Part shown: positions 7,791 to 15,729 of the stretch, one piece after another
How positions within the stretch are numbered: position 1 is the first letter of the stretch
How the letters are laid out: each line of letters opens with the position of its first letter
DNA from: CAXMMR01 sp965198995
GTDB lineage: Bacteria; Pseudomonadota; Alphaproteobacteria; Acetobacterales; Acetobacteraceae
Assembly (NCBI GenBank): GCA_965198995.1
Contig: CBDAQG010000002.1
Coordinates: forward strand, 1,860,001-1,924,000
DNA: 64,000 nucleotides
Direction of reading: 5' to 3'
Position numbers and translations under genes: made by a program
Notes under the pieces: generated by a model
The model's input: only the letters and a program-made list of their open reading frames with translations
Database searches by the model: none
Told to the model about the DNA's origin: nothing

Positions 7791-8347
7791 GAAGGCCTTG
7801 CAGATACAGTGGGCGTTTTCGGCGGGCGTCGAGTGGGACGTGTCGATCGTCAAATCGTAGCTCTGACCGCGATGAACTCGGTCGAACTGCCACCGAGCCA
7901 AACCGAGCTCACGGTCGCCTCTCGCCCGCTCACGCGCCTCAAGCACCAGCAACGGCGCAAACAGCCCGACGAACCGCAAATCGACCTGCGTCAGCAGCGC
8001 CCGTATTCGTCCGCCTCACCTCCCCGCAGCATGACGTCATCCACGACAAGATCATTGCCCGCCGCCGCCATCGCGGCCACCGCACGCCGCATCCCCCGCA
8101 TGGCGCGCGTCATCACCGGTCCGGTCTTCACGACCACAGACGGCATGCCCTGCTCCTGCACCGTCTCGACCACCATGCCAGCAGGGTCGCCGAACAGGCG
8201 TTGCGGCAACATCTCGATGAAAACGTCCATCGAGACATGAAGAAACGGCCTGGCCGCAATCGCCTGCAAAGCCCGGGCGGTCGACGTCTTGCCGACGCTT
8301 CCCACGCCGTTCAAGACGATGACGTGCGGCTGACGTCCCAACGACAA
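7782..8347 (-). pseudogene. Chloramphenicol-phosphotransferase-like P-loop kinase, frameshifted
   Basis: The first part (TTG start at 8347) reads HVIVLNGVGSVGKTSTARAL, a P-loop G-x-x-x-x-G-K-T, then FLHVSMDVFIEMLP and DLVVDDVMLRGGEADEY, ending at a TGA at 7991-7993. Adding one base near 8002 lets the frame continue as ALLTQVDLRFVGLFAPLLVL, EARERARGDRELGLARWQFD and VHRGQSYDLTIDTS. Together these make a full-length protein of the CPT-like small-molecule kinase family. I read it as a one-base deletion that splits the gene, unless it is a sequencing error. Such kinases modify drugs or unknown metabolites; the target here is unknown. Confidence 0.8.
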
Positions 8348-8459
8348 AGCCCCTGCTCAAACCTCGACAACGATGACCGGCTTCGCCAACGTTGCCAACA
8401 CCGTTTCGCCGAAACCACCAAGGAGCCACACATCCCCAACTCGGCCTGACGCAAACCCG

Positions 8460-9122
8460 ATGACCTGGCGACTGCATTGGCTTGAGGCTGAGGGCGACCT
8501 CACCCCACGGCGCCACCAAATCGCGTCCGAGATCGCAACGGCCCGCTGCGCCGTCGCCGGCAACGTGGCGACGCCGCCTCTTGATATCCTCGTGCAGCGC
8601 TGCCGCCACGCGGTCATCCCCCGGATCGGCATGGGCGGACGCGCCCACCGCGACCGCCTACTCGCCATCAGCCTGGACCCTGACAACCCGAACTTCGCCA
8701 ACAGCCTGGCGAACGGTGCCATCCGCCGGACCGTCACCCACGAGGTGCATCACTGCCTGCGCATGGCCGGCCCAGGCTACGGCCGCACCCTCGGCGAGGC
8801 CCTGGTCAGCGAAGGCTTGGCAGGCCACTTCACCCGCCGCCTCTTCGCCACGCTGCCGGAGCCCTGGGAGTGCGCGGTCGACGAAGAAACGGTGCGCTCC
8901 CATCATCCAAGCCCAGCCGAGCTGTCATCCTCGTCCTACGATCATCGCGCCTGGTTCTTCGGCCATGGCGGCCACCGCCCACGCTGGCTCGGCTACACCT
9001 TGGGGCACCACCTCGTCGGTCGCTGGTTGGAGCGCACCGGACCGGTCGACGGAAGCGCGTTGATAAACGTCGCTGCCGAAATCGTCCTGGCTAACGCGGA
9101 AGCAAGAACGACACGCGCCTAG
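8460..9122 (+). CDS. Putative zinc-dependent protease, DUF2268-like
   Basis: A 220-residue protein with a gluzincin-type motif, VTHEVHHCLRMAG (HExxH) near residue 96, and a downstream LGEALVSEGLAGHF whose Glu could be the third zinc ligand. This arrangement is typical of DUF2268 predicted Zn-dependent proteases. No signal peptide or membrane segment is seen. ATG 8460 is chosen; the frame is open to 8373, but the added leader is Pro/Ser-rich and overlaps the divergent kinase promoter. The substrate is unknown. Its stop overlaps that of the convergent GNAT gene by 4 bp. Confidence 0.7.
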   Translation: MTWRLHWLEAEGDLTPRRHQIASEIATARCAVAGNVATPPLDILVQRCRHAVIPRIGMGGRAHRDRLLAISLDPDNPNFANSLANGAIRRTVTHEVHHCLRMAGPGYGRTLGEALVSEGLAGHFTRRLFATLPEPWECAVDEETVRSHHPSPAELSSSSYDHRAWFFGHGGHRPRWLGYTLGHHLVGRWLERTGPVDGSALINVAAEIVLANAEARTTRA

Positions 9123-9649
9123 ACCGCCCGCGCCAAAACCAGGTCATCATGCCAATGCCGCCCCACCAGGAAACGCCTGGTGCCAACCTCGCCAAAACCC
9201 TGCCGCCGGTAAAACGCGATCGCCCGTAGGTTCCGCCCCAGCACCCCCACCAGCACCCGCTTGGCGCCACACCCCCGCGCCTCCGCAACCCCGTGCGCCA
9301 TCAGCGCCGCCCCAAGCCCGCTGCCCTGCCAGGGCGACAGCACGTAGATCCGCTTCAGCTCCCGGTCGCCCTCCCGCACCGCCGGCCCGTCGATCTCCCG
9401 GCTCGGCGGCATCATCACCGCGAGCCCAACCGGCGCGCCGGTGTCCGACGCCGCGAGGAACACCGCGCTGTCCGCCGCCTCGATCCAAGCGGCATAGCCC
9501 TCCGCCCGCTGCTGCGCCGCGCACTGCGCCACGATGTCCGCCCCGTCGATCAGCGGCGCGTAGGTCTCCAGGAACGTCGCCGCCCCGACCAGCGCCAGCG
9601 CCGCCGCGTCATCACCCATCGCCCGCCGCACCGTCCAGCCGAACGCCAT
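9119..9649 (-). CDS. GNAT-family N-acetyltransferase
   Basis: A 176-residue GNAT-fold protein. After an N-terminal AAALALVGAATFLETYAPL region it has ELKRIYVLSPWQGSGLGAAL, in which Q-G-S-G-L-G is the acetyl-CoA pyrophosphate loop. The closing motif is NLRAIAFYRRQGFGEVG. Such enzymes transfer acetyl groups to amines of metabolites, antibiotics or proteins; nothing shows which here. It is convergent with the DUF2268-like gene and separated from dnaE by 178 bp holding a 16-bp palindrome. Confidence 0.85.
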   Translation of the reverse strand: MAFGWTVRRAMGDDAAALALVGAATFLETYAPLIDGADIVAQCAAQQRAEGYAAWIEAADSAVFLAASDTGAPVGLAVMMPPSREIDGPAVREGDRELKRIYVLSPWQGSGLGAALMAHGVAEARGCGAKRVLVGVLGRNLRAIAFYRRQGFGEVGTRRFLVGRHWHDDLVLARAV

Positions 9650-9795
9650 GCGCGCAATCTCCTAGGATCGATCCCCGGTCGCGAACGATACTGCTTGCCG
9701 CTGGATCGGGACGCCGAATGACAAGATCGGGTGCAACGGCCAAAACGCCCCAACTCGCAAGAGAGCCGCAAGCCTTATCAACGAGTTCCGCTGAT

Positions 9796-9811
9796 CTTGC
9801 CTATAGGCAAG
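9796..9811. repeat. 16-bp perfect palindrome CTTGCCTATAGGCAAG
   Basis: The perfect palindrome CTTGCCTATAGGCAAG lies between dnaE and the acetyltransferase gene. It is preceded by GAT. The same 19 bases recur in the opposite orientation at 50211-50229 next to tRNA-Cys. It could be an operator or a remnant of a small repeat; the sequence alone does not say. Confidence 0.5.
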
Positions 9812-9827
9812 TCCTGTTCCGTGAACC

Positions 9828-12800
9828 TCAGACCTCTTCGATCCGCTCCACCCCAGGCACCATCTTGAGCGCCTGCGCCAGCCGCGGCGACGTCTTCCAC
9901 CGCCCCGGCAACGCCACCTCCACATCCTCCGGCCGCCCGAGCATCGGCACCAGCACCACCGTGCCGCGCCCGCCGCGCTCGCGCTCCAGCAGGGTGCGGA
10001 TGTGCGGCACCGCCTCGGTCCGCCGCAACCACACCCGCATCTGCCCGCCCGCCTCGGCCGCCGCCGCCTCCAGGCTCACCAGGTCGTTCGCCGTCACCCG
10101 CAGCGCGTCCCCCTCCAGCCGCAGATCGACCGTGACCAGCACCGTCTGCCCGGCCACCAGCAGCGGCCGCACCCGGGCCAGCACCTCGCTGAACAGCGTC
10201 ACCTCGAAGCCGCCTGACGCGTCCGACAGCGCCACCCACGCCATCCGGCTGCCGGTCCGGGTCGACCGTTCTTTAATCGAAACAACGCAGCCGGCAACCT
10301 TGACCCGCGACGAGCCCGCCCGCCCGGCCGCCTCCATCCGCCCCGACGGCACCGCCCCGATGCGCTTCAGGAACGCCGAATAGCTGTCGAGCGGATGCGC
10401 GGTGAGGTGAAAGCCCACCGCCTCCGCCTCGTAGGTCAGCCGCTCCATCATCGGCCAGTCGGGCACGTCCGGCAGCCGCAGCGGCTCCGGCCCGGCGCCG
10501 CCGAACAGCCCGGTCTGGCCTGAGCCGAGCTCCTCGGCGCGCGCCTGCGCCCGGCGCAGCACGTGCTCGGCGGCGCCGAACAGCCGCGCCCGGTTCGGCT
10601 CCAGGCTGTCAAAGGCCCCGGCTCGCACCAGGTTCTCCACCTGCATCTTGTTGAGCAGCCGCGCATCCACCCGGGAGGCGAACGCCGCCACGCTGTCGAA
10701 CGGCCGGGCGCCGCGCGCCTCGACCAGCGCGACCATCGCCGCCTGCCCCACCTTCTTGATCGCCGCGAGCGCGTATCGGATCGCCAGCCGCCCATCCTTG
10801 AGCGACCCATCCCTGAGCGACCCATCCTTGAGCGACCCATCCTTGAGCGATTCGATCGTGAAATCGTCACCGGAACGATTGATGTCCGGCGGCAGCACCC
10901 GCACGCCCATCCGCTCCGCCTCGCCGCGCAGCGCCGCCAGCTTGTCGGTGTTGCCGAGCGCGAGCGACATGCAGGCGGCGAGGAACGCCGTCGGATGGTT
11001 CGCCTTCATCCACGCTGTCTGGTAGGCGACCAGCGCATAGGCGGCGGCGTGCGACTTGTTGAAGCCGTAATCGGCGAACTTCGCCATCAGGTCGAACACC
11101 TCGACGGCCTTGGCCTGCGGCACCCCGCGCCCCACCGCGCCGGCGGTGAACACCGCCCGCTGCTGGTCCATCTCGGCGCGGATCTTTTTGCCCATCGCGC
11201 GGCGCAGCAGGTCGGCCGAGCCCAGGCTGTAGCCGCCCATCACCTGGGCGATCTGCATCACCTGCTCCTGATAGACCATGATGCCGTAGGTCTCGGCCAG
11301 GATCGCGCGCAGCTCCGGATGCGGCGCCTCCCACGGCTCGCCATGCTTGCGCTGGCAGTAGGACGGAATGTTGGCCATCGGCCCCGGCCGATACAGCGCC
11401 ACCGCGGCGATCAAATCCTCGAACCGGTCGGGGCGCATCTGCCGCAGCACGTCGCGCATCCCGGCGCTCTCGAACTGGAACACCCCGCCGGCATCGCCCC
11501 GCGCCAGCATCTCGTAGGTGCGCTGATCGTCGAGCGGGATGCGGTCGAGCTCGACCGTGATGCCGCGCGCGCTGAGCAGGCCGACCGCGCGCTGCAGGAT
11601 GGTCAGCGTGGTGAGCCCGAGGAAGTCGAACTTCACGAGCCCGGCCTGCTCGATCCACTTCATGTTGTATTGCGTGACCAGCGTGTTCTCGCGCGGATCA
11701 CGATACATCGGCACCAGCTCGGTCAGCGTCCGGTCGCCGATCACGACCCCCGCCGCATGGGTCGAGGCGTGCCGGTACAGCCCCTCCAGCTGCAACGCCA
11801 CCTCCAGCAGCCGCCGGATCGCCTCGTCGTCCTGCCGCATCGCGGCAAGGCGCGGCTCGCCGTCGATCGCCTGCTGCAGCGTCACCGGGTGGGCGGGATT
11901 GTTCGGGATCAGCTCGGCCACCCGGTTGACCTGCCCGAACGGCATCGCCAGCACCCGGCCCACGTCGCGCACCGCAGCCCGCGCCTGCAATTTGCCGAAG
12001 GTGATGATCTGCGCCACCCGGTCGGCGCCATACGCCTCGCGCACGTAGCCGATCACCTCGTCGCGCCGCTCCTGGCAGAAGTCGATGTCGAAATCCGGCA
12101 TCGACACCCGCTCGGGATTGAGAAACCGCTCGAACAGCAAATCAAACCGCAGCGGGTCCAGATCGGTGATCGTCAGCGCCCAGGCAACCACCGAGCCCGC
12201 CCCCGAGCCGCGCCCCGGCCCGACCGCAATGCCTTGCGCCTTCGCCCATTGGATAAAATCCGCGACGATGAGAAAGTAGCCGGCGAACCCCATCGAGGCG
12301 ATGACGCCGAGCTCGAACTCCAACCGCTCCCGGTATGGCGCCGCATCCCCCGCCATCACCGACAGCCGCCGCGCCAGGCCCGCCCGCGCCATCTCGCACA
12401 GCGCCGTCGCCTCGTCACCGCCCGCCGAAATCTTGCTGTATTTCGGCAGCTGCGGTTTTTTCGTCTCCGCCATCACCGCACACCGCCGCGCCACCGCCAG
12501 CGTGTTGTCGCAGGCCTCGGCCAGGTCCGAGAACAGCTCGCGCATCTCACCCGCCGGCTTGAACCAGTGCTCCTCCGTCACCCGCCGGCGCTCCGCCTCC
12601 CCCAGCGTCCGCCCGGCGGCAATGCACAGCAGCGCGTCGTGCGCGCCATGCATGCCGGGCGCGGCAAAGAAGCACTCGTTGGTCGCCACCAGCGGCATGC
12701 CGAGTCGGTCGGCCAGTCCGATCATCCCAGGCTCGATCGCCCGCTCCACCGCCACGCCGTGGCGATGCAGCTCCATCATCGCCCGATCGCCAAACGCCTC

Positions 12801-13271
12801 GACAAACCGTGCCGCGAGCCGCTCCGCCTCGTCCGCCTGCCCCGCCGCCAGCAATCGCCCCAACGGCCCCCGAGTGCCGCCAGCCAGCAGGATCAACCCC
12901 TCCGCCCGCGCCAGCACCGCCGAGAGCGGCAGCGCCGGCTCCGCCGGATCACCCTCGATAAAGCCCTGCGACGAAAGATGCTGCAGGTTCGCCAACCCCA
13001 CCGCATCCTGCGCCAGCAGCACCACCGGGTCCGGCGCCAACCGCGCGCCCCGCTCGATCGAGACCTGGCAGCCGATGATCGGCTGCACCCCCTTGGCGGC
13101 GCAGTAATGCGAGAACTCCAGCGCGCCGAACAAATTGCCGGTATCGGTGATCGCCACCGCCGGCATCGCCGCGGCGCGCGCCAGCGCCGGCAAGGCGTCG
13201 ACGCGAATCGCCCCCTCGCTCAGCGAGTAGGCGGAGTGATTGCGCAGATGGACGAAGCTCGCGTGCGGCAT
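9828..13271 (-). CDS. dnaE: DNA polymerase III subunit alpha
   Basis: The replicative polymerase catalytic subunit, 1147 residues. It opens with the PHP domain (FVHLRNHSAYSLSEGAIRVD, AVAITDTGNLFGALEF). The family C catalytic core has GPGRGSGAGSVVAWAL and SMPDFDIDFCQERRDEVI, with the metal-binding Asp pair. The finger region has SYCQRKHG and GIMVYQEQVMQIAQ. A helix-hairpin-helix region follows, and the OB domain begins VKVAGCVVSIKERSTRTG. Before AIRYALAAIKKVG it contains a four-unit SLKDG-type repeat encoded by a 15-bp tandem repeat, which is not a usual DnaE feature. It follows lolD, as in related bacteria. Confidence 0.97.
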   Translation of the reverse strand: MPHASFVHLRNHSAYSLSEGAIRVDALPALARAAAMPAVAITDTGNLFGALEFSHYCAAKGVQPIIGCQVSIERGARLAPDPVVLLAQDAVGLANLQHLSSQGFIEGDPAEPALPLSAVLARAEGLILLAGGTRGPLGRLLAAGQADEAERLAARFVEAFGDRAMMELHRHGVAVERAIEPGMIGLADRLGMPLVATNECFFAAPGMHGAHDALLCIAAGRTLGEAERRRVTEEHWFKPAGEMRELFSDLAEACDNTLAVARRCAVMAETKKPQLPKYSKISAGGDEATALCEMARAGLARRLSVMAGDAAPYRERLEFELGVIASMGFAGYFLIVADFIQWAKAQGIAVGPGRGSGAGSVVAWALTITDLDPLRFDLLFERFLNPERVSMPDFDIDFCQERRDEVIGYVREAYGADRVAQIITFGKLQARAAVRDVGRVLAMPFGQVNRVAELIPNNPAHPVTLQQAIDGEPRLAAMRQDDEAIRRLLEVALQLEGLYRHASTHAAGVVIGDRTLTELVPMYRDPRENTLVTQYNMKWIEQAGLVKFDFLGLTTLTILQRAVGLLSARGITVELDRIPLDDQRTYEMLARGDAGGVFQFESAGMRDVLRQMRPDRFEDLIAAVALYRPGPMANIPSYCQRKHGEPWEAPHPELRAILAETYGIMVYQEQVMQIAQVMGGYSLGSADLLRRAMGKKIRAEMDQQRAVFTAGAVGRGVPQAKAVEVFDLMAKFADYGFNKSHAAAYALVAYQTAWMKANHPTAFLAACMSLALGNTDKLAALRGEAERMGVRVLPPDINRSGDDFTIESLKDGSLKDGSLRDGSLKDGRLAIRYALAAIKKVGQAAMVALVEARGARPFDSVAAFASRVDARLLNKMQVENLVRAGAFDSLEPNRARLFGAAEHVLRRAQARAEELGSGQTGLFGGAGPEPLRLPDVPDWPMMERLTYEAEAVGFHLTAHPLDSYSAFLKRIGAVPSGRMEAAGRAGSSRVKVAGCVVSIKERSTRTGSRMAWVALSDASGGFEVTLFSEVLARVRPLLVAGQTVLVTVDLRLEGDALRVTANDLVSLEAAAAEAGGQMRVWLRRTEAVPHIRTLLERERGGRGTVVLVPMLGRPEDVEVALPGRWKTSPRLAQALKMVPGVERIEEV
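10791..10850 (-). repeat. Four-unit 15-bp in-frame tandem repeat in dnaE
   Basis: The unit CCCATCCTTGAGCGA occurs four times without gaps (10791-10805, 10806-10820, 10821-10835, 10836-10850). The second unit has one change (CCCATCCCTGAGCGA). On the coding strand each unit gives five residues (SLKDG, SLRDG), so copy-number change would keep the frame. Confidence 0.9.
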
Positions 13272-13296
13272 GAGGAGAGTTTAAGGCGAAGCGGGA

Positions 13297-13560
13297 GGAA
13301 GGCCAGGGCTCTACCCTGGACCGGCTGGGGGCAGCGCCCCCAGACCCGCATCCGTTTGGAGCCTAGCCGGGCCTTTCCTTGCTTGGCGAAGCCGATAAAT
13401 CCTGCTGCCCAGGCCATCGGTCTCGCGCATGGAAACAAGGATAACAAATGGATTTTAAAGGCTCCGCCTTTAATGGGGTCCAGGGGCGGAGTGAGCCCAA
13501 AGGTTCCGACGGCGCAACGCGCCGTTGGAAGGGCTCACGGAGGGAAAGCCCCTGGCCTTG
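13297..13560. repeat. Family A element, copy 4 (full length, with nested palindrome)
   Basis: Starts GGAAGGCCAGGGCTCTACCC, then CTGGGGGC/GCCCCCAG, TTTCCTTGCTTGGCGAAGCC and TGGATTTTAAAGGCTCCGCC. The closing arm CCAGGGGC...GCCCCTGG, which in other copies has an AAA loop, here holds an extra palindrome at 13491-13538 (GTGAGCCC...GGGCTCAC around TTCCGACGGCGC/GCGCCGTTGGAA). The element fills the 297-bp gap between dnaE and lolD; I see no gene in it. Confidence 0.8.
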
Positions 13561-13568
13561 ACTTCACT

Positions 13569-14240
13569 TCATACGATTCGCCCCGCCGTCAACGTGACGA
13601 TCCGGTCCATCCTACGCGCCAGTTCGACATTATGCGTCGCGATCAGCGCTGCCACATTCTGGCTGCGCACCACCTGCAGCAGTTCATCGAACACTGCGTC
13701 GGCGGTGCCGACGTCGAGGTTGCCGGTGGGTTCGTCGGCGAGCAGCACTTTGGGTGCGTTGGCGAGCGCGCGTGCGATGGCGACTCGCTGCTGCTCGCCG
13801 CCGGAGAGCTTGCCGGGCAAGTGCTGCGCGCGGGCGCCGAGTCCGAGGCTGTCCAGCAGGCGCCGGGCGCGCGCCTGCGCGGCCCGGCGCGAGGTGCCGC
13901 CGATCATCTGTGGCAGTGCGACGTTTTCAAGCGCGGAGAATTCTGCGAGCAGGTGGTGGAACTGATACACGAAGCCGATCTGGTTGCGCCGCAGCGCCGT
14001 GCGCTCCCGGTCCGCCATCGCGCCGGCATCGTGGCCGTCCAGCAGCACGTGGCCGCCGTCGGGCTTCTCGAGCAATCCCGCCAGATGCAGCAGGGTGGAC
14101 TTGCCGGTGCCCGAGGGCGCCACAAGAGCGACGATCTCGCCCGCCCGCAACGTCAGGTCGACGCCGCGCAAGACCGGCAGGTCGCCGGCGTCGGAGCGGT
14201 AGGTCCGCATTACGCCGGCAAGGGTCAGCGGGTCGGTCAT
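13569..14240 (-). CDS. lolD: Lipoprotein-releasing ABC transporter ATP-binding protein
   Basis: ATPase that powers release of outer-membrane lipoproteins from the inner membrane to LolA. All ABC motifs are present: Walker A as APSGTGKSTLLH, Q-loop VYQFHHLL, signature LSGGEQQRVAIARAL, Walker B VLLADEPTGNLD and H-loop ATHN. It has 223 residues, the standard size. It pairs with the permease encoded just upstream; a family B repeat lies in the 111-bp gap between them. Confidence 0.93.
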   Translation of the reverse strand: MTDPLTLAGVMRTYRSDAGDLPVLRGVDLTLRAGEIVALVAPSGTGKSTLLHLAGLLEKPDGGHVLLDGHDAGAMADRERTALRRNQIGFVYQFHHLLAEFSALENVALPQMIGGTSRRAAQARARRLLDSLGLGARAQHLPGKLSGGEQQRVAIARALANAPKVLLADEPTGNLDVGTADAVFDELLQVVRSQNVAALIATHNVELARRMDRIVTLTAGRIV

Positions 14241-14248
14241 CAGACGAG

Positions 14249-14346
14249 AAGTCGTTTTTTGAAAAAAAGGACCAAGAAACTTTTATCCCGTAAGGGCGCC
14301 ATCAATGAGCAAAAACTTTTTGCTTCTTTTTTACAAAAAAGAAGCG
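14249..14346. repeat. Family B element, copy 3
   Basis: Left half GTCGTTTTTTGAAAAAAAGG (ending ACC), then CAAGAAACTTTT. The right half has AAAAACTTTTTG and GCTTCTTTTTT-ac-AAAAAAGAAGC. It fills the gap between the Lol permease and LolD genes, within an apparent operon. Confidence 0.8.
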
Positions 14347-14351
14347 CTGGC

Positions 14352-15599
14352 TCACTCATTACGCAAGGCCTCGACCGGATCGGTGCGCGCCGCGCGCCAG
14401 CTCGGATACAGCGTCGCGAGCAGCGACAAGGCGAGCGCCATCAGGATGATCTGGCTCACCTCGCCCCAGTCCAGCTTCGCCGGCAGGTGCTCCAAATAAT
14501 ACACTTCCGGATTGAACAGGTCGGTGCCGGTGAACGCCTGCAGCCATTGCCGCAGCCGCTCAATGTTGAGGCAGAACACGATGCCGAGCACGGTGCCGAC
14601 CAGGGTGCCGGTCACGCCCACCGAGGCGCCGCACATCAGGAAGATCCGCATCACGGCGCCGCGCCCGGCACCCAGCGTGCGCAGCACGGCGATGTCGCGC
14701 GTCTTGTCTTTGACCATCATGATCAGCGAGGAGATGACGTTGAACGCGGCGACGACGATGATCAGCGTCAGGATCAGGAACATCACGTTCTGCTCCACCT
14801 GCACCGCGGCAAAGAAGCTGTCGTTGCTTTGCGTCCAGTCGATCACCCGCACCGGCGCGTCACCGACCGCGCGCTCGATGCGTTGCGTGACCGGCGCGAT
14901 GTGCTCCGGATCGCGCACGGTGACCTCGATCTGGGAAACCGCGTTCGGCTTTTGGAAGAACACCTGCGCGGCGTGCAGCGGAATAAAGACGTAGCGGCTG
15001 TCGTACTCGTTCATGCCCGCCTGGAAGATCGCGACCACCCGGTAGGCCCGCACCCGGGGGATGGTGCCGAACGCGGTCGCCGCCCCGTTTGGCGACAGCA
15101 GCGTGAGCTTCGAGCCGACGGAGAGGCCGAATTGCTGCGCGAGCGTCAGGCCGATCGCGATCGCGTCGTCGCCGGAAAAATCGCCAAGGCTGCCGGCGCG
15201 GATGGTGCCGCCGATCGAGGGCAGCGCCTCAAGGTCTGCCTGCCGCACGCCGCGCACCAGGCCGCCGGTGCTGCTGGTCGGCCCGTTGAGCAACACCTGT
15301 CCCTCGATCACCGGCACCGCCGAGACCACGCCCGGCACGTCGCGAACCTTGGTGGCAAGCCGGTCGAACTCGCCAAGCGACCCACTGGTCGAGTAAACGC
15401 CGAGGTCGCCGTTGAGGCCGAGGATGCGCGACAGCAGGTCAGATTTGAAGCCGTTCATCACCGACATGACAATGATCAGCGTCGCTACCCCGAGTGCGAT
15501 GCCGATCAGCGAGAAGCCGGCGATGACCGAGACGAAACGTTCACCGCGGCGGGCGCGCAGATAGCGACCAGCGATGGCGCGCTCGAAGGGGCCGAACAT
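14352..15599 (-). CDS. lolC: Lipoprotein-releasing ABC transporter permease LolC/LolE
   Basis: Inner-membrane permease of the Lol exporter, 415 residues, with the MacB/FtsX layout. It has one N-terminal membrane segment (FVSVIAGFSLIGIALGVATL), a large periplasmic domain and three C-terminal membrane segments ending in a short tail. The N-terminal ERAIAGRYLRARRGERFVSV is typical of LolC/E. Only one permease gene is present beside lolD, as is usual in alphaproteobacteria (LolF-type homodimer), so LolC versus LolE cannot be decided. ATG 15599 is preferred over the TTG at 15602. Confidence 0.92.
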   Translation of the reverse strand: MFGPFERAIAGRYLRARRGERFVSVIAGFSLIGIALGVATLIIVMSVMNGFKSDLLSRILGLNGDLGVYSTSGSLGEFDRLATKVRDVPGVVSAVPVIEGQVLLNGPTSSTGGLVRGVRQADLEALPSIGGTIRAGSLGDFSGDDAIAIGLTLAQQFGLSVGSKLTLLSPNGAATAFGTIPRVRAYRVVAIFQAGMNEYDSRYVFIPLHAAQVFFQKPNAVSQIEVTVRDPEHIAPVTQRIERAVGDAPVRVIDWTQSNDSFFAAVQVEQNVMFLILTLIIVVAAFNVISSLIMMVKDKTRDIAVLRTLGAGRGAVMRIFLMCGASVGVTGTLVGTVLGIVFCLNIERLRQWLQAFTGTDLFNPEVYYLEHLPAKLDWGEVSQIILMALALSLLATLYPSWRAARTDPVEALRNE

Positions 15600-15604
15600 C
15601 AAGA

Positions 15605-15727
15605 GCCTTCTTTTTCTGAAGAAAAAGAAGCAAAAAGACTTTTATTCGTAAAGACGACCTGGCCCGCGACGCTCGTCTTACGAGACAAAAGTTTTTTGGT
15701 TCTTTTTTTCAAAAAAGAACGTCCTTC
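15605..15727. repeat. Family B element, copy 4
   Basis: Left hairpin CTTCTTTTTCTGAAGAAAAA (ending GAAG), followed by CAAAAAGACTTTTA. The right half has CAAAAGTTTTTTG and GTTCTTTTTTTCAAAAAAGA (ending AC). It fills the gap between proS and the Lol permease gene. Confidence 0.8.
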
Positions 15728-15729
15728 CT

